In this document: positions 26,601-38,176 of the stretch, in pieces
How the letters are laid out: each line of letters starts with the position of its first letter
Numbering within the stretch: position 1 is the first letter of the stretch
Origin: Vigna angularis
Taxonomy: Eukaryota; Streptophyta; Magnoliopsida; Fabales; Fabaceae
Direction of reading: 5' to 3'
Length of the DNA: 64,000 nt
NCBI RefSeq assembly: GCF_016808095.1
Contig: NC_068976.1
Coordinates: 21,980,371 to 22,044,370 of the forward strand
Notes under the pieces: model-generated
Database searches by the model: none
What the model was told of the DNA's origin: nothing
Seen by the model: the letters and a program-made list of their open reading frames with translations, nothing else
Position numbers and translations under genes: made by a program

Positions 26601-29600
26601 ATCCATACAACTAGCATGCTTTCAGTATCGAGTAAATTACTATAGCAAGTTAAATTTAATATCAATGAATATGACCAAATGCAATTCCAGGTAGTCATAA
26701 AAAAATTAAATAATTGATAGCCCCAAGGATAGTTATCTCTAATATATCCTTACTATTGAACATGTTTTGTCTCGTTGCTAATAAATCCATATTCTTCAGA
26801 TGGAGATTTAGGTGGTTTAAGAGGATTATATTTCTACCTATGGTACAAAAGGATGCTACAGAACATAGTAAAATATCATGGTAGATAACCCGACTACACT
26901 GAGTCGTGAAGATTACACTAAATAGCATCCTACATTTGTTGCATACCTTTAATAATTGATATTTTTTATTTCAAGTCCAATTAGAATCAGATCTAAATCA
27001 AGCTACAGAAGAGACTCAACAAAACTCATTAAAATTTGCTAGTCCAAACAGTTTCACAAGCAGTTACCCCACCCATAATCCTTCAAACATTCCTTCACAG
27101 GCATCACAACACAGGCTGGAAAAATATACATGAATTAAGCTGAACTATTCTGAAACTGAATTAAACTTTAAAAGTAGTTCAACAGAACTCAACTTAATTG
27201 TATAATGGTTTAAAAGAACTGAACTGAACTGCATCATGTTTTGAGTGAACTGAACCAAATTGAACTACCCTAAATTGCTTTTGAATTGGTAGAACTATTC
27301 AAATTGTGTGAATTATTACCAATGAGCATCTTATTTTAGAGTATATTTTCCAATCTCATAAGTCCAGTTTAGTCCAAACAATTCTATTTATAAACAATTC
27401 AGTTTTTCAAAAACTAAACTAATATAACCAATTCAGTTCAGTTTTCTTTTAAAAAGTATATTATTATTTTTTAACAATTCAATTTTGAACAACCCTAGTC
27501 ACACATACCCAACGCAGTTCACCTACTTGCATACATGCATATTCTATTATGAATGAATAAGACCATGCACACACGTAATTACATATAAACCAGAAACAAA
27601 CTTCCATGATTCACGAGAAGCTTTTCCATACAAGTCTAGACTGTCTAATAACAACAATTAATTGAATAGTGGGTTTTTGAAAGGAAGGATTCTTCTGAAT
27701 CTCCAAAAGTTTGAAAATTACTTCACATATATTGGTATTTACTTGATATTTTATATAGAACAATAAATTTAAAATAAGCATATTATGATTTCGTTTCATT
27801 TGTAAAACAAAAGGTCCTAATGGGTTAAGAGTTTTTACTTCAACTGGGTGAAACATCAACAATTTACATTGAAAGAGAATTATACAAACAAAATTATTAA
27901 GGTGCCTAAGTTAGCATACAATGAAAAGCTATAAACAATTATGTTAAAATAAGCATTCAAAGCACATGGTTCTTCTATACAGGTTTAATATTAAAGAAAA
28001 AGGAGGGGGACATATTTAAAAACCAAACCTGTGTAATGAGTTAGAAGTTAACTGCACCTCTTCAAGCTCCATAATACCTTGATGTCTCTTCCTGAATGTC
28101 TCAAAAAGTTCGTCCCTAATGGATAAAATCTGAAAATTGATTGCATCAGCATATATACAAAGATGTGGGACAGTAACAAACAAGAGTGCTCAAATCTCAA
28201 ACAGTAATTTTTATAGGGATCATTTTAAAGGATTTTATGTGGTTTCAACAGGTGGGTTCAACCCAATCAAAGTACAATGAGTACTGATGGGATATTAAAT
28301 AAAATTATTCTAGGGCTAGGCTTAACTTAAAAATATGAAACAACACTCTTTCTAGCTTTACAACATTCTAAGGGCTTCCATCTTTTTTATGCTGGAATCC
28401 AACCTTGGCTGCATAATACACTTTAGATCAGCTACTAGACAAATATTAAACCTTATTTCATGCTTCCATCCTACATCAATTGTAAACCTCAATCAGTTTG
28501 GTCAACTTTTCAACATAAATCAAGATAGGAATGAAGAGGGAAAAGTCTCAAGGAAAAGAATTTTGTCCATTGCTCACGGAAAACAGACTTTTAGGAAGGC
28601 TACAAAGTTAATTCTAATTATCAATAAATTGAGATTTGAAGAGGAAATGAGGTTAAGCAAATTTTGTAATGCTTACTACAGCTCCTATCTCATAAGGAAA
28701 TGTTAAGTTCAAGTCTCATTTATTGAGGACGAAAAAATATGAAAGAATAACAAAGCCCTAGTAAATAATCAAGAAGAGATGTACCGGTTGCTCTACATGA
28801 TTCTTAAAAAAGCTAATTGTTGAGTTCTTAGCTTCCAAAATCCAATTATCAAGATCAGAACTTCCCACCAATCTACTATGCCGTAAGAGCCAAATTGAGC
28901 ATACTGACAGACCAACTGCACCAAATGTATAGCGGATCCAATATTGAGTCATTTTCCTTGGCTTTCTATGTTTGATGACCTGAAACATATCACAACCATT
29001 AAATTGCAATTTAAAATTTTATCGATGTTACAGAACAGTCCAATCAATATAAACCAACTGAGACTAGAAATGCATAAGTATTATCAAAAAAGTTTACTAA
29101 TTGTTCGATTTCAGAACCTCCATGGATGACTAAATCCAATATAAATGGTAAAAAAAATAAAAGCCCTTGTAATTGACTCCAGTCAAGATAATTTTGTTGC
29201 CCACTTCTAATAGGCATTGTTGCATTGACAAAGCCCTACGGATTGTCTAATGGAGGGGTTTACTGTTCAATACCAATCAAAGCAAACAGGGATCACAGAA
29301 CATTGTAAAAAAGAGAACGTTAGGTAAGCCATTAATTTTGACGGACCTCATGATAGTATGGCTACTGTTTACTTCTCTTATTTTCATATAAAAATGGCTT
29401 TCTAAATGAATAGAGAGTAATACACATGCCCCATGAATCAACATATCCTTTGTGTGTGAAACTAATCCCCTTAGGCAAGGATCATTACAGCTACCTATTC
29501 ATTTAATCATGAAGGAAATATTGCCAAATACCAAACAGAAATGACTCTTCTAACACATAATACCAAGCAATGTTTTAATATCATGATTATGGTTGAAACC

Positions 29601-32054
29601 TTATTTTCAGGAAGGTTAGAAAATATTGTTGTTTAATATTTCATATTTTCAAGTTACTGTTTAGAACTAAAAGAATAGGTTGAATTAAGTAAAATATTCA
29701 GTTTCTGAAAAAAGTGTATCTATTTAAGTATCAAAATTCTGAAAAAAGAAGTCATCTCTCCGTGGTTAGACTTTGTTTATAGAAGTATGTAAATTAAAAA
29801 GTATTAACAACAACATTTTTTACACAAAACTTCTAAACTTTTAGTTAGAAAATAAAAAAGAATGCTGAACAGTAAGGCACATAAACAGTGCTACGATACT
29901 GCTCACCAGAAAATCAAAAGAAAAATGCTAATTTGCTAATGTTAATAGGTGAGCTGTGGGAAGTTGAATGATTAAGATAGAAGATCTTACAAGAAGAGAT
30001 ATGTATGCGTCCAGCTTGTCTAAATTTTGATAGATTGAATTGATAGCATTTCTTATTTCACAGTCTGTCCACTGAGATTCTTCCTGAATTATTTCTGGCA
30101 CCTTCTCAAATAGCAGAGGGATTGAATAGGTCCCGTCAACTGAAGAATCACTCTGAATTCGCAAAAAAAGCAAATTTTTTAACAACGTTAAGCTGCAAAC
30201 ATGCTCCAGTTTTGCTTTAAAAAATCACAGGTCATAGTAATAAGGGTTAAGAGTAATATACATAAATGAAAACAGAGGGAAAAGAGGCAAAAATGAACAA
30301 CTTTATCTATATATACCTCACGCACTGCATGTAGATGCCCAATTGAAGCTTCTAATGTAGAAAACAAATCACTAATTGTAACTAACAACGACGGCAGCTC
30401 TTTCTCTGGATTTGCCACTAAATCCTCTCCAATTTTACCAACTTCCATATAAACCTGAGAATGATGTTTCAAATTTGAAGTAATATCAGAAGATTGATAG
30501 CATATTGGCCTTTAACAAAGTGAAGTTGATAGAGTAATTCTTCATATTTATAATTTTCTATTTCTACAGGTGCGTTCAAAAGTGTTTCATGGGTTGCCAG
30601 AAGAACTGAGTCCCAACTCTACATGTAAACAATTTTGTTCATATCCTCACTGAACTATCCTATCAAACCTATCCCAAGGCCTATATAAAAGTTCCCCTAA
30701 AGACATAAATAACAGTGTCACCGCCAGGAAAAGGTAGGGGAGGTGCCCAAAAACAAAACTAGGCCAATTCAGTAAAAAGCAGCAGCAGATACACAAACAC
30801 GAAAGATACAGCATCACCTTCATAATCATTCAGTCATTGCAAACTTTCTCTTCTATAAATATGAAGATCAATAACTCCAATGTGACAGAATCATGCAACA
30901 ACAAAAAAGTATCCACTATTAAGCGAGCTTGACAACACGAGACAGGTACATTATATTCATTCTAATTATGAAAGACTATTGTAATTCAAACATTAGGAGA
31001 CAATGAATCAGACAAAACAAACCTGAGCTAAAAATGTGGCAAGTGAACATCTTAAGGAACTCAAAAGAACTACTCTCTCGTCGATAAAATCAGACGCCGA
31101 TTGGCACAGACTCCGTGAAGACGAACCCTGAGCAGTGAGTCCACGCAACAACTTGGCTGTTTCATCAATAAAAGCCCTTGGACCCCTCTCAAAAATCATG
31201 AAACGTGCCTTCTCGGAATCTGACCTCTGAAATTTTAAACAAATAAGTAGTGTAGCTATTTCCAGAATGGACACAGCTTGAGCTAAACGACATGTTTGGA
31301 TAATTTTTTCATAAATACCAGTAAAAGATAAAACTAAGAAAGAAAAATAAACTGTTTTATTACAAGTTAAAGTTAGTTTATAAGTAAGCTTATTTTCAAT
31401 CCGTGCATTAGTTAAATTGGCATATGTAGTAACTTGTTTAGATTTTTCTTTCTTCTTAATTATTTTATGAAATTTTTTACAATACAAAGATATAAAAAAA
31501 CAAAATGACAAGATATTTAGGGACAGAACTTTAGCTCTGAACTGCCAGAACTGGAGATTCTTTTGAACGCTATGCAAATTCATCAAAACACGCTCCAATA
31601 TACCCTCCACAATACCATGCACTCTCGATCTCTTGGTAACGAGCCTGCAAGGGAACACAGCACCAAACATCAAAAACCCTAATATGCATTCGTTCCATCC
31701 ATGTAGAAATAGAAACAGAGCTGAGAATAAAACGAAAATGATATTCAAACACGAACGAATATTAATCGATTCATGGTTGACTTTGTAGAAGTGGAAAGGA
31801 CAATGAACGTACACGGGAGAGTCGAACGAAGAGGAAGGTAACGGAAGAGGGAGACATTCCCGACGCGGGGTTGATCTGAAGCGGATAGCGAAATTGGAGA
31901 AAAAGTTTCTGGGGAAGTAGGGATAGAGAGCGTGGATTCGATTTCGAAGATAATGAGAATAAAATTGTGAAAGAAATGTTCCGTTTCCCGTGGATTCAGT
32001 TTCCGATGGTGGAACCGCCATGAGAACCGCTGCTCCAAGCTTCACGCTGCTCAA
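23653..32054 (-). CDS. DGS1: DGS1-like mitochondrial NCA2-family protein
   Basis: Fourteen minus-strand exons join in frame: 32054-31813, 31644-31530, 31226-31023, 30454-30317, 30152-29991, 28979-28785, 28129-28029, 26551-26462, 26065-25993, 25927-25899, 25823-25700, 24692-24582, 24021-23921, 23770-23653. The product is 600 aa, matching the roughly 600 aa of Arabidopsis DGS1. All borders are GT-AG. Recognisable segments are FMIFERGPRAFIDETAKLLR, ASDQEMLEIVMDRYEKELMH, LVRAILIQVQKLKLDTE, ANEINFAVLTALPAFF and RIQRRLLVAEVKKR of the NCA2 family. Likely membrane helices are near residues 302-320 (FGAVGLSVCSIWLLR) and 468-487 (VLTALPAFFLSLLLIMVV). In the family, DGS1 sits in the mitochondrial outer membrane and affects galactolipid synthesis and mitochondrial lipid and protein balance; yeast NCA2 affects ATP6/8 expression. 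Introns are AT-rich; I see no nested gene in the larger ones (24693-25699, 26552-28028, 28980-29990). Confidence 0.95.
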
Positions 32055-32824
32055 AGAAACTTTTCCAACACCTTTTTGACTGTGTAGTAGTTTTTTATTC
32101 TTTAATTAAATTATTTTGATTTAGTTTCGCCCTACCTTTCACATAAACCCTTGTATTCCATAAAAAAATTAGCAAAATCATTAGAAAGTGAAATAAAATC
32201 ATTCGATATTTATGAAAAATATTCGTTTGTTTATTATTTAATATGTTTTATTTTTCTTAATTACAATTAAGAAAAATAGAAAAGTCAAATGGTTTTTAAA
32301 ATTTTATGCTGTTTTTAATTTTTTTCCACACACAGTCATTATTAATCATCTATACATCATGTTGGTACAAACATAACAATTTCACTTAAATCACTATTAT
32401 TATAGGAATACTAAATTTAAACCACAAATATAAATATAAGATTAAGTCTAACTTTTCTTACCTCACAAATAACTATCAACTCTATAAACGTTTTCCTAAT
32501 GACTTAAAAAGCAAGAAAATCCTATAAACAACTACCAAACACCAAATTAAAAACGGAGAGAGTCTTTAAGACTTTATATTAATCAAGAACAAGTAGAAGA
32601 AGCAAGATTACGTATGCAACGACAATCTCTTCTTCTAATTTCATATTAAGAACAAAAGAGAAAAAAATAGTTGAAATTTACTTGCTCTCTAAAGTATAGA
32701 TTGGTAGAATGGATAAGTAGATCTTGTCGCATTAATCGTTTAGATACCTCCTCATCGTAAAAAAGATGACATAAATTAGAACCTTTAGAGAGAAGGTAGA
32801 GAACTCTCGAAAAATTTTTCTTAA
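32055..32824. other. Intergenic DNA upstream of DGS1
   Basis: The part next to 32054 should hold the DGS1 5' UTR and promoter on the minus strand. The rest is AT-rich, and no coding segment is recognised. The 63-aa minus-strand frame at 32646-32837 lacks any known domain and runs into the AT-rich tandem repeat. Confidence 0.5.
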
Positions 32825-32988
32825 AGAGATAGTACATTTTAATATAATGAAACTATTTCGTAACAAAACTATTTATAGATAAACCATTTAATATCAAAAT
32901 AACAAAGTCTCATTATTTTTAAACTATCACTACTTCTAAAATACTATTTTCTGAAATTTTACATTTTAAGTATCCATACTCGTATTTG

Positions 32989-33029
<41 letters not shown>

Positions 33030-33069
33030 TTAGAGAGATAGTACATTTTAATATAATGAAACTCGTTTG
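32825..33069. repeat. AT-rich ~200-bp repeat, copy 1 and start of copy 2
   Basis: The unit reads GAGATAGTACATTTTAATAT, AACCATTTAATATCAAAAT, TTTTTAAACTATCACTACTT, GAAATTTTACATTTTAAG and ends in a TA run. The next copy begins at about 33032 and is broken at 33069 by the hAT-like insertion, resuming at 37926. Three copies are recognisable once the insertions are removed; the third is broken by the LTR element at 38177. Confidence 0.8.
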
Positions 33070-33306
33070 TAGAGCTGTCAAAATGGATCACAACCCGTGA
33101 GCCAATCCGGTTCACCACGGGTTTAGACCGATTTAAGTTTGAAAAAATTGTATTTTTTTGGTTTAATACTCTCTTTGGTCCACACTTTCGTTGGATAATG
33201 TCAATTTAATCCCCATTTATAAAAGTGTTTGAAATATGTCCATAGTTACTAAAATTTGTGTCTAATTTGTCCCTTCTGTTAAATATAATCAAACGAAGTT
33301 AGTGCA

Positions 33307-36072
33307 TGTGAGACCCTGAAAATTTACTCTGTAAATTACATATCATATCATCATTAATGCACCCCACAATCAATGTTTAATTCCCTTAAGAAAACCCACT
33401 CCCAACTCTGATTTCATCTCTGCTGTGCACGGAAAGCTGAGCCAAAAATCAATTTCTCTAAAAGCATTAAAAACGCACCAATCTTTGCATGCACGCACGC
33501 CATGTGTCGCGAGAGAAGCTTCCAAAGCAGGATTTGGTGTGCAGGTGGCGGGCTAGGAGACGCTCGTCCGTTTTGACGTGGAATCCACAAAATCTGAGTT
33601 TTTAGAAACTCTCTCTCTCACTTGCACGCACACTTCGTCTTCCCCACAACCTAAAACCTCCATTTTCTCCAACTTCTCTCTAAGAATCTTCATCTTCTCT
33701 CTACTATTACTCACTTCTTTCAACTCCAATCAACTTTCTGAAACCGTAGAAACGTTCACGGGCCAGTAAGCTTCATTTTGAGCCGAACCTCTTTTGATCC
33801 TGTAACCAGTAAGTTTCCCAGCCATACCCTAGTTCTGGAGTTACTATGAACGCTGTTTCAGATGCATGCAAGGATAAAATCTGAGTTTCTGAGTTTTCTT
33901 TGGTTAGACTTAGTTAAGGAGCGTAAGGAAGAGCTTAGCGGGTAGAAAGTCATAGTTGGGCAGATTCAAGTTACACTGTTAAACATTCACTGCTATCCAG
34001 GTAAGGGAAGCTTACATATATTTAAATTTATACGTGTATGAGTGCATGAAAGCATGATGTGGGTCGTCTGTATGAAATTTCTGTATACGTGTTTTTCTGG
34101 ATCTACATGAACGAACCCTGTTGTGCTGTTATGATTTGTTTACTGATATCGGATATGATTTCTGAGTTGTTGAACTGCATGTTGGTTGATACGTATGAAT
34201 GATGGATGAATACTATAATGTATGAGTTATTAATATGTTGATTATTGAACGTGAATAAATCTAGAAGTGAAAGTTATAAAGTTCATAAATTTGAGAATCA
34301 ATCTGAAGTATAAAGTATAAGTAAAATGTTGAAACCTGGAAAATTTGTTAAGGTTGAGAAATCTGCACTTAATTCATGCCTTTGATAAATGACGCTCGTC
34401 ACTGTACGGTCTTAGACCGTTCGGTTTTTCTTCAAATAACTTAGAATGGAATTCTTTCATTTGGAAAGAATTCCGCTCGAGAACGAGCGTCCCCATTTGA
34501 ACGTCGAAGCGTTCGTCTTTGATAGCGTTCGGCCTTATGTCGAGCGTTCGTCTTTGATAGCGTTCGGCCTTATGTCGAGCGTTCGTCTTTGATAGCGTTC
34601 GGCCTTATGTCGAGCGTTCGTCTTTGATAGCGTTCGGCCTTATGTCGAGCGTTCGTCTTTGATAGCGTTCGGCCTTATGTCGAGCGTTCGTCTTTGATAG
34701 CGTTCGGCCTTACGTCGAGCGTTCGTCTTAAACGGCGCACGGTATTCTACCAAGCGTTCGTCCGAAATAGCGCTCGGTCTTATACCGAAGCGTTCGTCTT
34801 AATAGCGCTCGATCTCGAAATGAGTGTTCGTCCTAATAGCGCTCGGTCTTATATTTAGCGTTCGTTCTAAGAAGTGTACGGTCTTATACCGGTCGCTCGT
34901 CCATACTATGAATTTCAGAACGTACGTAAATACCGTTCGTCCCAAATTTTCAGTAAATAAATATTTGCTCTCGGTCTTATTTAACACTCGTTCTCAGGGC
35001 ACCAAATATTCGTTTGGTTGTATCTTTATTCTTTTGAAGTTGGTCTAAGATCTTTAAAATCCAAGTTTATTCTGAATTAATTATACTAGGTCGCTAAGGG
35101 TCGGTTCATTTAACTGATTCTCACTCTCGACGTTCGTCCTCGTTTAGTAGAGGATTGAACGCTCGTCTTTTCATGAAAGTGGAACATAGACTGAAAATGT
35201 AAATAAAAGGAAGATTTAAGGTGTGCGAACAATATAAGAAGTGAAGTTATGATGTTGGTATTTGAACGAGCGTTCCAAGGAGGAACGACTCTGATTTTTA
35301 TATTGAATATTAAATTTGGTAAAGTATGACTGTGGATGAGTTAAGACTCGTTGTCCATCCTGATGTTCCGTGAATACTATCTTCATGTAGAGGAAGTATG
35401 TCATGTGTGGGAACGGCAGGAGGTCCTTAGTCCATAAGTTAACATGGGCGACGTAAGAACGGACTTACCTCGAGTGGCAGCTGTTTGGTGTATCCCAGTT
35501 ACTACATCACTCGGGTGCAAGGACGGTTGTAACTACACAGATTCATACAGTCCGGACGGTCGGTCTAGTATTGGTATATTCATGTGTTGATTGATGTTAT
35601 ATGTATATGTGCTGAATGTGTGTTTGTTTGAATAGAAATGTTGAAGTATGAATTTAAATTACGTAAGCTTACCCTTGCGTTTCCATTATGTTGTCCACTG
35701 TCCATGTACGTTCGTCTTGTCTTGCAATGATCATCCGTGTGGATGTGAGCAGATGGTGGAGCATCTCTTGAAGAAATACTAGAAGAAGAAAATTTGGAAG
35801 ATGCAAATCTGGTTGAGGTAGAAGTCAAGGCCGAGCCTTAAAGCGCTCGTTAGAGTAGTGATGTAAATGGTGGAATAGTTGGACGTGCGGTTAAATGTTT
35901 TGTAAAACCGTTCGTCCTGTTTATCACAGAATTATATCTTGAGCGTACGTTCTTCTGTACTGACGCCGTTCGGCTTCTCCTTGTATTCTGTTTAATGCCA
36001 AAGACTGTTTATGTTACTGTTAATTGTAATTAATCCTGATTTATGGTAATTACGGTATTTTGGGATGTTACA
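33307..36072 (+). mobile_element. Solo LTR (2.77 kb), gypsy-like
   Basis: The sequence starts TGTGAGACCCTG and ends TTTTGGGATGTTACA. The flanking five bases are GTGCA (33302-33306) and GTGCG (36073-36077), a one-mismatch target duplication. No internal region or second LTR follows, so unequal recombination probably removed them. It holds many GCGTTCGTCT/GCGTTCGGCC words. Its insertion point lies inside the left terminal inverted repeat of the MULE, and joining across it restores the pairing with the right repeat. There are no coding domains. Confidence 0.88.
34508..34717. repeat. 35-bp tandem repeat, 6 copies, in solo LTR
   Basis: AGCGTTCGTCTTTGATAGCG begins at 34508, 34543, 34578, 34613, 34648 and 34683, each followed by TTCGGCCTTATGTCG or one-base variants. 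Each unit holds one GCGTTCGTC and one GCGTTCGGCC word. Beyond the array the same words continue at irregular spacing. Confidence 0.93.
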
Positions 36073-36221
36073 GTGCGTCGATGATCTGACACCAATTATT
36101 AGCATATTGTCAATGTATTGTTTTGTTCGGTGCTGACGTGTTAAAAAAACACCATATTGAGGTTTTTTAAAGATAGAGTTTTTATATTTGGGGAAAAATT
36201 GATTTAGGGTTTCTACATTGC

Positions 36222-36886
36222 GACTGTGTCAACCTCTCCCTCCCCGGCGATGCCTTCGACCTCATCGTCCGCGCCAAGACCGCCCTCGAATTGGCCTGCC
36301 CCAACACCGTCTCCTACGCCGACATCCTCTCCGTCGCAACTCGCGACCTTCTGACCATGCTCGGCTGCCCCTTCTACCCTGTTTTCCTCAAGCGTGGTGA
36401 CATCCGCTTCTCTTCCGCCGCCTCCGTCCCCAACCACCTCCCACTCCATCCATGCCAATGTCCCAAATCACGAAAATCATCACCCGTCGCGGCTTCTTCG
36501 TGGAGGAGTTTGTCGCTCTGAGTGGGGCCTACACCGTGGGATTCTCCCACTGCTCCGAATTCGTCACCAACCTCTCGAACTCCTCTTCGTCCTACAACCT
36601 TCATTTTTTTGAACCTTTATCCAAAGCTTGCGCCGATTACAGAACCAACCCTACCCTTTTCGTCTTTAATGACATTATCCAGAACCTTCCTAATGGTTTG
36701 GGTGTGCTGAAATCCGATCACGACTTGTACAATGACCCTGTTACGAGACCGTTCTTGGAGGGATTCGCCAAGGATCAAGCTAGGTTCTTTAGGGTTTTTG
36801 CCTCGGCGATGCAAAAGCTAAGTCTGCTCAATGTGCAGACAGGGAGAAAGGGGGAGATCCGACGCATGTGTGATCAGATTAATTGA
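36222..36886 (+). pseudogene. Class III peroxidase C-terminal fragment captured by MULE
   Basis: From 36222 the frame reads NLSLPGDAFDLIVRAKTALE, ACPNTVSYADILSVATRDL and GCPFYPVFLKRGD. After a frameshift near 36440-36452 it continues with MPMSQITKIITRRGF, EEFVALSGAYTVGFSHCSEF, KACADYRTNPTLFVFNDI, NLPNGLGVLKSDHDLY and ends KGEIRRMCDQIN plus stop. This is the peroxidase 41/65 subgroup pattern. The N-terminal half with signal peptide and distal haem-pocket His is missing. The proximal haem-ligand His expected in the GAHT-type motif is Tyr here (GAYTVGF). Roughly ten residues are missing between FNDI and QNLP. Class III peroxidases are secreted haem enzymes acting in the cell wall; this copy cannot be active. 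It lies wholly between the MULE inverted repeats. Confidence 0.9.
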
Positions 36887-37933
36887 TTCTTTCTTCTTTT
36901 TGGAAGTTGTTGATGATTTGATGAAACAAGATCTTTTGATTTAAGATGAGAATGGAATGAAACCTTTGTTGTGCATGAATTTGGTGTTTTTGAGGTTGAT
37001 TATCCATACATAGATTTCGGTTGTGTGAGGTGGGGAAATGGGAGAATGAAGCAATTGTCCTTGATCTGGATAGATGAATCTGAGTTATGGTTTTTGAATG
37101 TAATATTATAAGATTTAATTAATAAAGTTTCTCATTTTGATATGTTTTCTCAGAGTTCATGTAGTTTTAAGATTGCATAAAATTGGTATGGAGTGATTGA
37201 ATATGTATTTTAGGTTAAACAAGAAGAAGACAAACAAGAAGAAGAAAACCCAATTCTATAAGAAAGTAACACGTCATAACGCACAAAACAATATATTGAC
37301 ACGTTGTCAATAATTGGTGTCAGATCATCAACGTATTAACTCTGTTTGGTTATACTTAACGGAATGGACAAATTAGACGCGAATTTTACTAACTATGGAC
37401 ATATTTCAAACACTTCTAAAAATGGGGTTTGAATTAACATTATCCAACGAAAGTGGGAACCAAAGAGGGTATTAAAGCTATTTTTTTATGCGGGTCAGAT
37501 TTCAACCCAGCTCATGCAGGTTGAACCTGTAGTGGGTCGGGTTGACCTACCAACCCACCCACCTATTTTATTTTATTAAAATTTAATTTTAATTTTATAA
37601 AAAAATATTTATTATTATTTTTTGCTTGAAAATTTTTTTTAAGTTCCTTATTTTCAAAATTAATTAAACACTCATGTTGGGAGGAGTGAAGTTTGGAAAT
37701 GAAATTTGTTTAGATTTAAATTATAGAAAATTTGTAATTTTATTTATTTAAAAAAATTGTAATTAAATGAGCCAACCCGTTTACCCACCAACCTGTGATG
37801 GCTCAGGTCAGGTTTGAATTTTTCTAGCTCGCCAATAAATGAGCCAGGTTAAGTTGACTCACTAAGTGATCAACCCGTGGTGAACCGGACCGGATCAGAC
37901 TGGGTGATCCGTTTTGACAGTTCTACTCATTTA

Positions 37934-38176
37934 TAACAAAATTATTTATAAATAAATCATTTAATATCAAAATAACAAAGTCTCATTATTTTTAAACTAT
38001 CACTACTTCTAAAATACTATTTTATGAAATTTTACATTGTATTTATAATATATATATATATAATTTTATAAAAATAATATATTTTAATATAATAAAACTC
38101 GTTTATAATAAAACTATTTATAAATAAACCATTTAAAATCAAAATAACAAAATTTTCTTATTTTTCAACTACCACT
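37934..38176. repeat. AT-rich ~200-bp repeat, copy 2 remainder and copy 3
   Basis: AACAAAATTATTTATAAATA and TTTTTAAACTATCACTACTT repeat the text of the copy at 32870-32940. Copy 3 starts near 38070 (TTTTAATATAATAAAACTCG) and is cut at 38176 by the large LTR element; its other half resumes at 48097. Confidence 0.78.

Larger units (their letters stand above)
33160..37478 (+). mobile_element. Mutator-like element (Pack-MULE) with peroxidase cargo
   Basis: Left end GGTTTAATACTCTCTTTGG and right end CCAAAGAGGGTATTAAAGC are inverted, and the perfect 9-bp direct repeat TATTTTTTT flanks them (33151-33159 and 37479-37487). The inverted repeats are about 215 bp long. The left one is split: 33160-33306 continues at 36078-36148, where CGATGATCTGACACCAATTA pairs with the right repeat (37266-37478). 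The interruption is a solo LTR. Without it the element is about 1.55 kb. It carries no transposase but has a class III peroxidase fragment in its interior, which is the definition of a Pack-MULE. It is inserted in the hAT-like element. Confidence 0.88.
33070..37925. mobile_element. hAT-like DNA transposon carrying nested insertions
   Basis: Terminal inverted repeats are TAGAGCTGTCAAAATGGATCA on the left and the complement of TGATCCGTTTTGACAGTTCTA on the right. Similarity extends imperfectly inward for about 60 bp (GGTTCACCACGGGTT on both sides after inversion). The flanks CTCGTTTG (33062-33069) and CTCATTTA (37926-37933) match at 6 of 8 positions, as for a decayed 8-bp target duplication. A related uninterrupted copy near 38098 reads CTCGTTTATAA, which is the expected empty site. 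After removal of the nested MULE about 0.54 kb remains without a transposase, so the element is non-autonomous. The superfamily call rests on TIR style and 8-bp duplication. Confidence 0.75.

Noticed and set aside
31008..32054. A continuous 348-aa minus-strand frame
   Set aside because: It runs through introns 1 and 2 of the DGS1-type gene; only 32054-31813, 31644-31530 and 31226-31023 match the family and join in phase.
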